NCBI GenBank assembly: GCA_019722365.1 | Contig: JADFUC010001351.1 | Span: 1,984,001-2,048,000 of the forward strand | Direction of reading: 5' to 3' | DNA length: 64,000 nucleotides | DNA from: Lithospermum erythrorhizon | Taxonomy: Eukaryota > Streptophyta > Magnoliopsida > Boraginales > Boraginaceae | Part shown: piece after piece, positions 12,456 through 23,645 of the stretch | Numbering within the stretch: position 1 is the first letter of the stretch | Layout of the letters: each line of letters opens with the position of its first letter | Notes under the pieces: generated by a model | Database searches by the model: none | What the model was told of the DNA's origin: nothing | What the model saw: the letters and a program-made list of their open reading frames with translations, nothing else | Made by a program: the position numbers and the translations under genes

Positions 12456-14110
12456 TGATGAAAGCATTCAAATAGTGATAGAACCTCGATTTTTATTTAG
12501 AAATAACAAGTGAAATGAAATTGGATATATAAAAAAAATATACAAACATATGGGCGAACAATATCATTTCAAAGAAATGAATAGCAAAATCATATTTTTG
12601 AAAAATTTAGAACGGACAAATTATAGAAGTAAACCAAAGATAATGACTAATTCAACCGCAGTCAATGAGATAACAAAAAAGAAGACGTACGTAGTATGCA
12701 TATGATTATGTAAATAATTATGTTGTTGGCCACTTTAATTTGACCTTTGGCCCACTTTCCATTTTTAACATTTTGATAATTTTTACTCTGTTTTATATGA
12801 AAATTTGGTTATTTTCAATACAAGTATTATACTTCCGTCCTTATCACATGAAGAAAATACTTTATTAAATGACTAATTATTTATTACTTGAACATTATAG
12901 CCTAAAAAGTTAATTTATCAAAAAAATACTTTAATTAATCATAAAAATAAAAATTACTTTATTAAAGAATAAAAATAGAAAAGATCAAAATAAAGTTGAA
13001 TAATTTATATGACTGGTAAAAGAAAAGGGAAAATTTTTGCTAATGATCAAGTAAATCGAGACCTTATAGAAAGACTAGTTCAAAAATATTCACTTTGTAT
13101 TTTAATTATCAGATTAATACCCTGAGTAGTTTTGTTGTAATGAACACATACAACTTTAATAATATTAATATTATAATACAATGTTAGTTATAAATAGGTT
13201 TGAAGTTTTATATTTTTACTAAATATTATACAATAAATTAATAAGTGTTGGAATTCAAATTTTTTTTTAAAAAAATGATCATAATTCAACTCGACACTGC
13301 TTGAATATGGGAGTCCGTAGTATAAAGACTTTTTTTCGTCTGGATTTCGACACAAAAATTAATTATGTCAGATGAATTGTTGACAGTAGATTCACGTGAA
13401 GATAATATACTCAAGAATCTTGTTTAACTAATAAAAACAAACAAGGCAGAAAAACGTGCCACGTGTCCAAGTCCAAGTTAAATTAATAAAGATTACCTCC
13501 TTTAAAATTAAGGTTAAAATTCTATATTTATTACGTAGTATCTTGTATTGACTTTTGATATATAAATTGCATGCGCTTTATTGGTGATTTTGTTATTTGA
13601 CATGAGTCCGATTCTTTAATTATTGTTAGCAAGTAAGACAAAAAAGTACCAAAACAATTTTCATTCTAATGATATCCTAACAGTTTGGCCCAAGAGGCCT
13701 TTACCGGCTCCTATTTCAAGAGGTTCAGCCTGATTCCTCTTAGAGTGATTAATTACGCTCGATTCCTCTTAGAGATTAATTATTCCTCACCAAAATTTTG
13801 TAAAAAAACAGGTTGCCAAATTTAAAAAAAGAAAAACAGTTCGATCTAATACTAAAATAATAGATGAGATCCACATTGTCATCATCCATTTTAGTAATAA
13901 TAACTAAATATTTGCTAGTAACTCAATAAGTTAGATCCATTTTTATGTAAATGATGTCTTACCATGTTTTGATAATAACATTCAAATTTTAATATGTACA
14001 CTTAAAATAGCAAAGTGTAACAATATTAAAGTGGAGTATCAAAACTGAAATGAAAATCATTTAACTTTTTTAGTTGAACTCTGAGTCTTAAAAAATTAGG
14101 ACTACCATTG
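12456..14110. mobile_element. About 1.65 kb of DNA separating the copy A gene from its upstream region
   Basis: Copy B runs without a break from the shared segment into a block containing GGTGCATT, CATTAAAAAGGGAA and TTAAAATCAAAAC and then the ATG. In copy A the same block (14108-14174) is separated from the shared segment by this extra DNA, with related GCATT(C/A)A words at both edges. It is AT-rich, contains no recognisable protein and carries a small repeat of GATTCCTCTTAGAG near 13733-13772. It is either an insertion in A or a deletion in B; an insertion seems simpler. Confidence 0.4.
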
Positions 14111-14174
14111 GGTGCATTAATTGTTTCCAACTTCCTGACCATTAAAAAGGGAAATTAAAATCAAAACCATTTCA

Positions 14175-17100
14175 ATGGCACTCACAAAGCAACCTAAATC
14201 AATTCTTTCCATGACAGGAAGAGTCTTTAATGAAGTTATTAGCTTCATTATCTTTTCTGTTTTAGACATTCTTGATTTTGTTTTATGCTACACTTTTAAG
14301 GTCTTAGATTTTGTGATTGAAGCTGAATGGAGAACTTGTTATTGTTCACCAACAAAACAAGCCATTACAAGTAGTGGTAAAAATATTGTTTGCTTGTTGA
14401 GTTCAAGTAAGCTTCAACTTGAAGAAATTTCAGACACTTTGTATGTTAGACCTTCACTTGTATCAGGGGTATCCAATTATACCGATAAAGAACTCAAGAG
14501 GATGAAAGTGGAGACAAAAGTGAAACAATCTTGTGATAAGATCAAGAAAGGAATGGTTAGATCATCAACATTTACTTTTAATTCCACAATTGGGAAAATG
14601 TTCCAAAGGAAAGGTAGAAATGTTCGATCTCATTGCATTCCTAGATGGTCGGATTGTGATTGTGATACTTGTCATTCTTGGAGTTATTCTTGCAATGATA
14701 CACTTTTTGTAAAAGTTGATGGAACAAGAGGTAATAAGAATAATTCTATTGTTTTATCCATATAGTCTATTTACAATTTGCTTTGGTCAATAATTCTAAT
14801 AATACATGCATTTTATTCTACAATTTAAGTCTTAGTTTTGTCACATCTGATCACTTATGTTTCGAAGTGTTCCATTATGTCATTTTGAGGCGAGCAAATG
14901 GTGACTTCCCAATGATGCCTTTTGCCCTTCAATATATATGGCACTTGGTTTGTTTACATTATCAATATTTAATTGTGGGTTTTTTATTTGTTAGATAATG
15001 TGCAAGAAGATGTGATATTCATTCATGGATTTATCTCTTCATCAGCGTTTTGGACAGAAACATTATTTCCAAACTTTTCAGAGTCAGCCAAGTCAAAGTA
15101 TAGGCTTCTTGCCGTTGACCTACTCGGATTTGGAAGAAGTCCAAAACCAATTGATTCACTTTATACTCTTGGAGAGCATTTGAACATGATTGAGAGATCT
15201 GTTCTGGAGAAACACAAAGTGAAATCCTTCCATATTGTGGCACATTCAATGGGGTGCATTTTAGCTCTAGCCCTGGCCTTCAAGTATAGAAGATCAATTA
15301 AATCATTAACTTTTGTTGCACCAGTAAGTACTACAATTAATATTCCCTTGTTTTTCTTAGTGTTTAACTGTTTATTATCACTAATAGACAGTAATTATCA
15401 TTTTAATCATGATGGTTAGGAGGTGAACATCTAATAAGTAATGTTAATGTGCCACTAGTTACACATTAATACATTCATACGTAGTATGTACTTCAATTCT
15501 AACGTTAAACTTTTTTCAAATAAATGAAAGAGTTTGGTAGGATCAGATTTTAAATGTTAACCTGTGATCATAAATGCAAACAAATAGTGACATCTATGTG
15601 TAAGTTAGAATATAACTAGTCCATGTAAAGTACAATTACAATTGTTGAAATTTGACAAATGTTTATTGTCTTGTATCTTACGTATAATTTAGAGTTAATT
15701 GTTGAAATGGTCCAATAATTAAGGATTATTTGTGATTTGGTCCTGATAAGTGACATTGGTATGCAAATGGTCTCTGTAATTGGGTATCTGGTGTAAATGG
15801 GTCCCTAAATAATTTTGAGAGCTATTTTTGGGTTTATTTAATTTGGTATTTTAGAGAATTTTTTTGGAGTATTTGGTATTTTAGAGAATTATTGGGTTTA
15901 ATAGTAGTATTGTATCCTTCAGAAATGGAGTATTTTTTGGAGGAAATTTGAAGTTTGTCAGTCCATTTTATTCAGATAATTAAATTTCATTTCCAATAAT
16001 GTTTTTAAACTGAAAAATGTGCAGCCATATTTTCCAACACCGGAGGGTGAAAATGCAGCACAATATATGATGAGAAGAGTAGCACCAAGGCGTATATGGC
16101 CAATTGTTTCTTTTGGGGCATCAATGATTTGTTGGTATGAGCATATATGTCGAACCATTTGTCTTCTCATTTGCAAGAACCATCGCATTTGGGAATTTAT
16201 CGCCAATTTAATCACCAGAAAAAGGTATGTGTGTGACACTTCCATTTTCCATCTTCTGTCTCTCATGCCAAATTCACCTGTATAAAAATTAAAGTATAAT
16301 CAAATTAATTAAAGTAAAGGGACTTGTCAACTCATACGATTAAAAGATGTCTTTGACCTCTAGCCCTTACCCTGTTATATTGGATACTTTTCATTGTAAA
16401 AATTAGTTGAATTTCATACAAGACTAACTTCGAAAACATTTAAATTATATTTAACTTTTCAATATTTCAAATAATCATCTGAAATGATTTTCAATGATCT
16501 CAACTTTTGTTAATCTTTTGACATCCAAATTCTACTTTTTATCAGTGTGAATTTGTACAAGAAACGTAAAATTATATTAGTTAATGCATTAACCTGGATT
16601 TTGGTAGTTAATACCCAGCACAAGAGTCTGTCATGCATGGTGTATAGAAGCAATCAACTTCCCATTGAGCGAAACCACCATTTTCTGAATGGACCGATAT
16701 CCTCGCCCATCTTCTATACCTCATCTTCCTCAAGGAGCCAAACATGATCAGTGAGTCCCAACAACACTTCCACATTCCCCGGCCGATTAGTCTCCTGAAG
16801 ATGCGGAGTTTACGGAGGGCGGATCTGAATAGAGCTGGACGATCGTGGAGGATGTGAACACCAATAATAACTAATATACTGTTTATTGGTGGGCGGGTGC
16901 GCGTAAAGGCCAAGCTGACAAGGCTTTTTTAACTAACAATTAAAATCTGGCTCACCAAGTCATTTGTTATTTTAAAACGACACGAAAGCTGTAATATATA
17001 TTTTCTCCCTGCTTTGCTCAGATTTAACTTATTAAATAGCCTCGAACGTCAAAAGCATCGTTTTCTAAAAAGTTAAACCGTCAAAATCACCCTTATTGCC

Positions 17101-17666
17101 TATTCGAAATGCTCGTATACCTATTCAAAGCCGCTTCCATAGCTCGTGCAGAATGTGACAAATTTAAATTAAAATTCTTAACTCATATTTTACTGGGACT
17201 TATAATATCCAAATTGATAATTAACTCGTTTTTAAGATATAATTCATATGTATAACCATATCGTTTTTTGAAGCCATATCATCGAACTGCATAGACACTC
17301 TGTCTAGTTAGTGTTCTTTGGAAATCTTTGGTATCTTATGATGTACTAAATGAGACTTCATCCATGTATGTTTGAAGAATCCGGACTTACTTACTGGAGG
17401 GATTCTGGTGCCATACACACAACGCCGCATGGCATACACTACATAACATCACTGCAAAATTTAATATATTAGTTGTATCATGAAGCAATAACAATTTTTC
17501 ATGGCATATATGATGAAATAACCTGTGAATGCAGCTTATAATAAAAAGCTAGAGTTCTATTAAGGTTAAGGTGATCGAAAATAAGGACCATATTGCTCTA
17601 TCAGCGTTAAGACAAAAGGCATTTGCTATGGAACTTGAAGAAATTTGGAGAAATTCAAGTGACTAA
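14175..17666 (+). pseudogene. BDG-like: BODYGUARD-like alpha/beta hydrolase, copy A, decayed last exon
   Basis: Exons read 14175-14730, 14995-15323, 16025-16224 and a decayed 17378-17666, with GT-AG introns in phases 1, 0 and 2, as in copy B. The first three exons are open. Residues about 1-45 hold the hydrophobic N-terminus, followed by the EAEWR/K-CYC and RWSDCDC motifs. The oxyanion FIHGF and the nucleophile Ser in AHSMGC (about residue 270) are present. Exon 4 starts well (RTYL, then HTHNAAWHTLHN) but has lost DNA, shifts frame and hits TGA at 17481-17483, leaving a 396-residue product without the catalytic Asp and His. Downstream, YDE, KDH and a C-terminal ELEEIW remain in broken frames. 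Exon 1 also lacks nine residues present in copy B. BODYGUARD enzymes act in the epidermis in cuticle formation; this copy is probably not catalytic, though a truncated transcript may exist. Confidence 0.85.
16600..16920. other. GC-richer block inside intron 3 of copy A
   Basis: This part of intron 3 stands out from the AT-rich intron around it and has open frames on both strands (about 101 codons on the minus strand at 16608-16913). I see no counterpart in intron 3 of copy B (32552-34105). No domain is recognised; it may be a captured gene fragment or a small insertion. Confidence 0.35.
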
Positions 17667-17830
17667 CAATTAAGACTACCATCAGCTCCTAGATCTTTTA
17701 TTGTGGAGTGGCACTTGAATATATGTGTTGCATGTAATTATCTTCAAATTGCATCAGGGAAATAAGAAAGAATGCATTTAATATATGTGTCAAGAAACAA
17801 TTGGCTAATTTTCTATAATAGAAAATAATG
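17667..17830 (+). other. 3' untranslated region homology, copy A
   Basis: The DNA after the final codons aligns with 34428-34605 after the copy B stop: both share CTCCTAGATCTTTTATTGTG, ATATATGTGTTGC and GTCAAGAAACA followed by TTGGCTA. It shows that the duplication runs past the coding region into the 3' untranslated sequence. Confidence 0.6.
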
Positions 17831-20800
17831 GCAAATGTACTCCACTTCTAAAAAAAAACCTGTTCGAACCCTTCTTTCTGGTCCAAAAGTTTAAATCTCT
17901 CACTTTTGAAGCCCCACCATCCTGACCAGATAAATTAATAGTGAAAGGGTAAATAAAGGTATGAGTGATCAATTCATGTGGAGATTAAGATCTTTCTGTG
18001 AACAACGAGTCCACAACATTAAAGTGAAAACCCTGATACTAACGTTACGCATAACCGCCGCTAATTTAATCTAACTTCATTTCATACATGTTTTTTATTC
18101 TTCTTCTTACAATAAATGGAAGATCGAATTTAGTTACAATTTTTCGCTCAATGCATTTCTCTAATACTTTGGTTTTATCTTATAGAAACACAAAATAGCA
18201 CTAGTTTGACAAAAAAAAATTTTAATTTTTAGCACCCAATTAATTTTCTTTTACCTAACAATATTATTTCAAAAAGACTAAACTGCTCACAAAAGATTTT
18301 CTTTCTTTCTTCTTTCTTCTTCTTCTTCTTCTTCTTCTTCTTCCTCCAACCTACCTTTTTCTTCAAAAAACCCACCAACAACCCTCCCCATATTCAAACC
18401 ATCATTCTTCCTACCCTTCGCCACCTCCCTTGTCTTTGTTTTTTGCTTTTTTTCAAAAAAAATTGTGTTTTAAAACCTCATTTCGCTCAATTTCTAAACT
18501 ATATATATGTTCTTTATATATTAAGAACCCGAATCAATCAATTTTATATGGTTTCTTTCTCGAATTTAGAGGTTATGTAAAATGTATTACGCGAGTTTCT
18601 TGATTTGACCCTTTTAAGTTATTTGATGATATCGCTCATAATTTTTCATCATTTGTTAATTGATCCCAGTCATTAGGTTTCCATAAGCATTTATTTTAAA
18701 TTATAAATTTTATATCAATTGACATGCTTTCTTCGACATTTTCTGATTTCAATAGATTAGTTTAAACTAAGTTTGCTTGGTTTGTTGAGATTGAAATCAA
18801 TGAAATTAATTTTCATTATTCGCCATGACAATCAGATATCAATTCATTTACTGTGTCAAGTTAAACGCGGATTATCGGAACTTGTTCACCTTAGTAATCA
18901 GATATTAATAGCTGGTTCTCACGATAATTTAAGTGATTATGAGCGATTGCTAGATCTTACTATTAATCATTATAATAATAAGAATTTGCCGACATACATA
19001 TTATAAGCCAACTACTATTATCCGAGCCTGGGGCGTCACACACATACAAATGAGACTGAATTCATATTTCATACACAAATTAAATAGACTTGTAAATCGA
19101 GAGACGATCTCAACATATATATTTCCACAAATATATATCGATGAACATCAAATCTAACTGTTAACTGACCAAGAATTGAAATTGACGTAATAACCTGATA
19201 CATTCACTGACTGACAAGATGAATCTGATCATTTAATTAATTTAAATGAAACAACCTTACTCCATTATTCCCATTGTAAGCTCATGAATCCAGTCTAATT
19301 AAGTTAACAGTTGTCTAAATTTTAACGAATAATAAACTTGTATCAGTGGATTTAAGAGACACAATAAAAATCCATCATTCTCCTTCCTCTCGAAAAGCCG
19401 CCTCCCTAGAATTCTGTGTGACTTTTCCTTCCACTTTGTCTCACAACCTAAAGAAGTTCAAGCTTAATTCTATCCTCCGCATAATCTGTGAAGAAGAATT
19501 GTCATGCTGAAAATAATCGAGAGTTTTCATGGCATTCACGCGAGCTCGCTAAGTACGTAGAGTCGGGTTTCATTTCGCCTTCCGTCTAAACTAAGAACCC
19601 TTTTATTCAGTATTGCAATTTATGTTTTAGATTAATATACATTATTTTTATATCTTAATGACTGCTTATCATTAAGAAAAAATTCATATTGTATTCTAAC
19701 AATGAAAAATAGTCGTAAGATCGTAACATCTCATATACGCTATGGCACAATATATGCCATTATATATAATCAGATATAATCATAAAATTGATATTATCTG
19801 CAATGTAAACATATTATATTTTAAACCAATCATGAGCATTAACATAAGCTCATGTATAATGCTTATACGCAATATCAACATGTCTATATATGAACATATG
19901 CATAGAAGAATGTAAAATGTCACAAACAAGCATACCAAATTCTAGAGAACTTAATATGCGACTAAGTCAAGCCACGAAACGAACAATTATGTTTTGAAAC
20001 TTGATTTTGATAATGTAATTACCTATAACCTTCAAAATGAAGAATTATTAATTCCAATATTACACGGTAAATGTATTCAATAAAAATCAGAACGTAAGAA
20101 TTAAACAGCATTACAGCAATCTAACAGATGCACTAATCTAATATTATATAGTCTCTTATGTCTATCATCTGCCTCAAAGGATCTTCACATAAAAATAATA
20201 AACATGAGTTAATGTTAGATGATGTATCACATCAAGCTAAAGTACAATATATTTTATTATGCACTTTATCAAGCAACATATGCCATTATTTCGTGTATAC
20301 AGATGTATAATAGCATTTAGCGACGTATAAAGGCGTATACGTAGATGCTACATTAATGGCACTGCAACAAAATCCAAAATTATATGGTTTTAAAAAATAA
20401 AATAACACAGTTAGATATAAATCAATACTTATTAAACTCAATAAAACTAGAATAATTAATAAATAATGAAAATATAAACATGGAACCACAAAATACATTT
20501 TATTAACCACAAAATACATTTTATTATTTTACACAAAACATACCTGACTAAAGAGTTTTGATGGTTATATATAAGAAAATGGGCTTTTACTTTTTACAAA
20601 AAGTTAAGAATCGCCATTTAAACAAAAAAAAAAATTAATTGATACAATTTAAATGAATTGTCAAACTAATGCTATTTTGCCAATTTTCTCCTCATCTTAT
20701 GGGCTCAACAAGGGCATCAAAATGTGGTTTGGAGTTCGGACTTTGAATTGGACATAGATAATGGGCTTCATTTTATATTTCGGTGCTCAGATCCATATCC

Positions 20801-21768
20801 AATATTAATAGAAATGGACTGCCGGATCAATAATAATATCTATCCATTTTTTTTTTATCGCTTTAGTAAAAAAAACGCTTTTTTTACTGGCCGCTTTAAA
20901 GAAATAACAGATTTTACATTTTCTAATATACTTTCGACTACCTTTGTTTTTAAATTAACAAACTAACTAGAGTCGTTAATCTACCTTCTAGTTTGTAATT
21001 TATTTACGTTATTCAATACTGAAATACAAACTGAAGCTAAATTTCACTTGGATGAATTTAATTTTAAAGTGATAAATAATAAAAAAATAAATGGTAGATG
21101 ATAATAATTGTCAATTGATAAATTGAAAAATGACATCAATTAGATTATAATAAAAATTCAACATGAACAACATTACTTTTATTTCATAATAATTAATCAT
21201 CATAAAATTATAACAAACCTGGCCTTTAATATATAATACTCTTTCATATAATCAGCTTAATGAAGCCACATCGAAGAAAGCTCGTGAGCCTAACGAGTTC
21301 AAGATGGCCCATATGTATCGGTATGAGTTAAGCCGCTGGCTGTTTCTACTATTAATGTTTCTACAACAAACTAATGTTAATGTTTTAATCGATCGTCATT
21401 TTATATTTTTAATACACTTTCGACTACTTTTTCTTTAATTAATTTATGTAACGAATTAAACAATAACTAAAAAATCGAAAAAATATATGATAGTTATATT
21501 CACAGAAATTAGGCTTAGCATTACGTCCAAATGGTAAATCTGGGGTCATGTATTTATAGAGAATATCAATGATTTTTGCCTCCTAGTATGGCAGGACACT
21601 TGTCATCATTGGTGATCCAAGTGTCTCTTCTTGATGGACAAAGCCCCTTTAATTGGATCTGATGCCGCAATTATTTTGGGCCTCTAAAACTCAATTTCCG
21701 ATTATATCATAAACAACCTTAATAAAAAAATTGTATTCTAAACAATCACTAATTATATTGATACATAA
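17831..21768. other. Intergenic DNA, no gene seen
   Basis: No supported gene. It holds a TTC repeat at 18311-18342 within a longer pyrimidine-rich tract (18301-18375), and a patch around 18470-19040 that reads like decayed retrotransposon non-coding DNA (CCTGGGGCGTCACAC near 19027). Open frames of 77-80 codons at 18773-19006, 20286-20519 and 20724-20966 show no family features. Confidence 0.5.
18311..18342. repeat. (TTC)n microsatellite
   Basis: About ten uninterrupted TTC/CTT units lie inside a longer pyrimidine-rich tract. Confidence 0.85.
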
Positions 21769-21998
21769 TACTTCCTTCAATCTATTTTAATTGACTTTTT
21801 CTACATATCTAAGTAAATTTAATTCACTACTTTAATTACACATTAAAAAATTTAAAATTAATATTATGAAAGAGTTTTAAAAGACTAATCTAATTATATA
21901 AATTTTATATTTTTTCGAATAAAAAATAATTAATAATTAATGGTCAAAATTAATTTTTTTAAAAATCAAATAATAATTAAAATGAATTGGAATGAATA
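21769..21998 (+). mobile_element. Stowaway-like MITE, member 1
   Basis: The element is about 226 bp and is flanked by TA dinucleotides (21769-21770 and 21997-21998). Its left end reads CTTCCTTCAATCTATTTTAA, and its right end, in reverse complement, reads TTCATTCCAATTCATTTTAA, so the termini are imperfect inverted repeats of the CTCCCTCC type. The interior shares AATAATTAATAATTAATGGTCAAA with the members at 22496-22683 and 28212-28435. Confidence 0.75.
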
Positions 21999-22495
21999 TT
22001 TCAACTACGTTTATTATTGCCATTGCAGACTCTAATTTGATTAGATCACACTCGTCGAATTAGACTAGAGTGGTGCATGATGGAGCATTAACTTAGTTCA
22101 GAATTCTGTCGGAGGGTTGACTAAATATTCTCTCCCTTTTTATATAATTGTCGTTTTAGATAAAAAATTGTTTTTATAATTATTGTTTTAGTATAATAAA
22201 TGTTTTTTACATTTTAATTTATTTTTTTTATTTTGCTTTCTGAATAAATAACTAACCAATGATATTTGGGTTAAATTGACACATTTTATATTTTCAATAT
22301 AATTTTATTACTTTTTTTATCCTTAATTTACGCATGTGCCGCTACAACGATAACTATAAAATCCATGAGTACCAGTTTGTGTGGGAATTTGAAGCTTTTA
22401 AGTCCTCAAGCATTGATTTTTGGTATAAATGAAAACACTTGCAACTACCAACAATTAACTGATTTTCACTAAAACGTCTTTGCGTATTAAATTAT

Positions 22496-22683
22496 CCAAT
22501 TTTCACATACATCTTTGATATTCAATTATTCTTTAATTATATTACTAAAAAATTGAATAAATTATTTTAAAAGCATTTAATCCAATTATATTTAATTTTA
22601 TATTTTTAGAATAAAGAATAATTAATAATTAATGACCAAAGCTCAATTTAAAAAAGCTTAAACCATAATTAAAGTTCGAATCG
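22496..22683 (+). mobile_element. Stowaway-like MITE, member 2 (degraded ends)
   Basis: The interior matches member 3: CTTTAATTATATTACTAAAA, AAAAGCATTTAATCCAAT and AATAATTAATAATTAATG(A/G)(C/T)CAAAG, then CTCAATTTAAAAA. The terminal inverted repeats are eroded, and no clear TA duplication is left. Confidence 0.55.
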
Positions 22684-22949
22684 GCGTACGAATTTACAAA
22701 GATGCATTATACTCCCTCCATCCTCAAAAAATTATCCACTTTATTTTATAGCTATAATTTTCAAACTTCGACTTTAATATATTTTGGTTTCAGACAGATA
22801 ATATTTTATCAATATAGCTTTTCACTTCAAACATTATACAATACAAACAAAATATATACAATAAAATCATTGAAGATAACAAAAATTAAAAAGCGATAAT
22901 TTTTCAAATAAATGAGTACTCATATAACTCAACGTCTCAGACTCTCAGT

Positions 22950-23085
22950 CACTTCGACTGTTTTTACTTACTGATTCATTCATGCATTGTTAAACTTGTT
23001 TCAAAATGTTTGTTCATCAAACTTGAAGGGAAGAAGCTAATAATAAGGCATGTACGTGCAACTAATAAATTGAGTTGTAACAAAG
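22950..23085 (+). repeat. Third fragment of the duplicated upstream segment
   Basis: TTTCAAAATGTTTGT, then CTTGAAGGG and GAAG, then TTGAGTTGTAA follow in the same order as at 25985-26085; the same last word occurs near 5635. No protein is recognised. It suggests more than one round of duplication at this locus. Confidence 0.5.
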
Positions 23086-23264
23086 TACTCCCTCATGTTA
23101 TAAAGATTGTTTATTTTTTACTTTTTATAAAATTTAATAAATAACATATTTAATATTAAAGATCATTCTAAAATTGATGTTTCATTGATTTCGACCATAT
23201 CACCAAGTGACATTACATAAAAAAAAAATTAAGATATTATAATAATCTTAAAAAATCATCATTC

Positions 23265-23645
23265 CCTCGACGCGGAAATTCCCACCGCCATAAACCCTCA
23301 GACATCACGGAAAGAGCAGAACGCTATGATACGCCCGCTGACGATTGCATTTCCGAGACTGCTTACTCACTACAACTTCGTGACGAAGACATCCTCATGT
23401 CAACCTTCATCAATCAAAATGGCGTAAGATAATACCAACCCAAAGTGCCTCTCAACCACTGACGTAAACTAAGATAAGTGTACACCTTTATACGTATTCG
23501 CCCCACCGCACACCTAGCCCCATACCCCTGCAACTCGGTTAATTTTGGTGAAAACACACCCGCTTACGCCGGTGATTCGAGCATTGAACCTCCTCTCAAC
23601 GACGCATCGCTCGCGCCATCAAGCAAATACGTAATAATCTGTTAA
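23265..23645 (+). other. GC-richer coding-like block of unknown origin
   Basis: The composition changes abruptly to GC-rich DNA. One frame, from about 23316 to 23424, reads without a stop through ETAYSLQLRDEDILMSTF and ends at AATGGC|GTAAG, which resembles a splice donor. A second stretch, about 23530-23630, reads VNFGENTPAYAGDSSIE and onward. I do not recognise the protein. It could be a captured gene fragment or part of a retroelement. Confidence 0.35.

Noticed and set aside
15031..15249. Open frames opposite exon 2 of both hydrolase copies (also 31401-31619), and opposite exon 3 (15958-16266, 32354-32581)
   Set aside because: They are antisense shadows of conserved coding exons.
22703..22900. 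Possible MITE starting ATACTCCCTCCATCC, and another start at about 23088
   Set aside because: Only left ends are visible; no matching right inverted repeat was found for either, so element limits cannot be supported.
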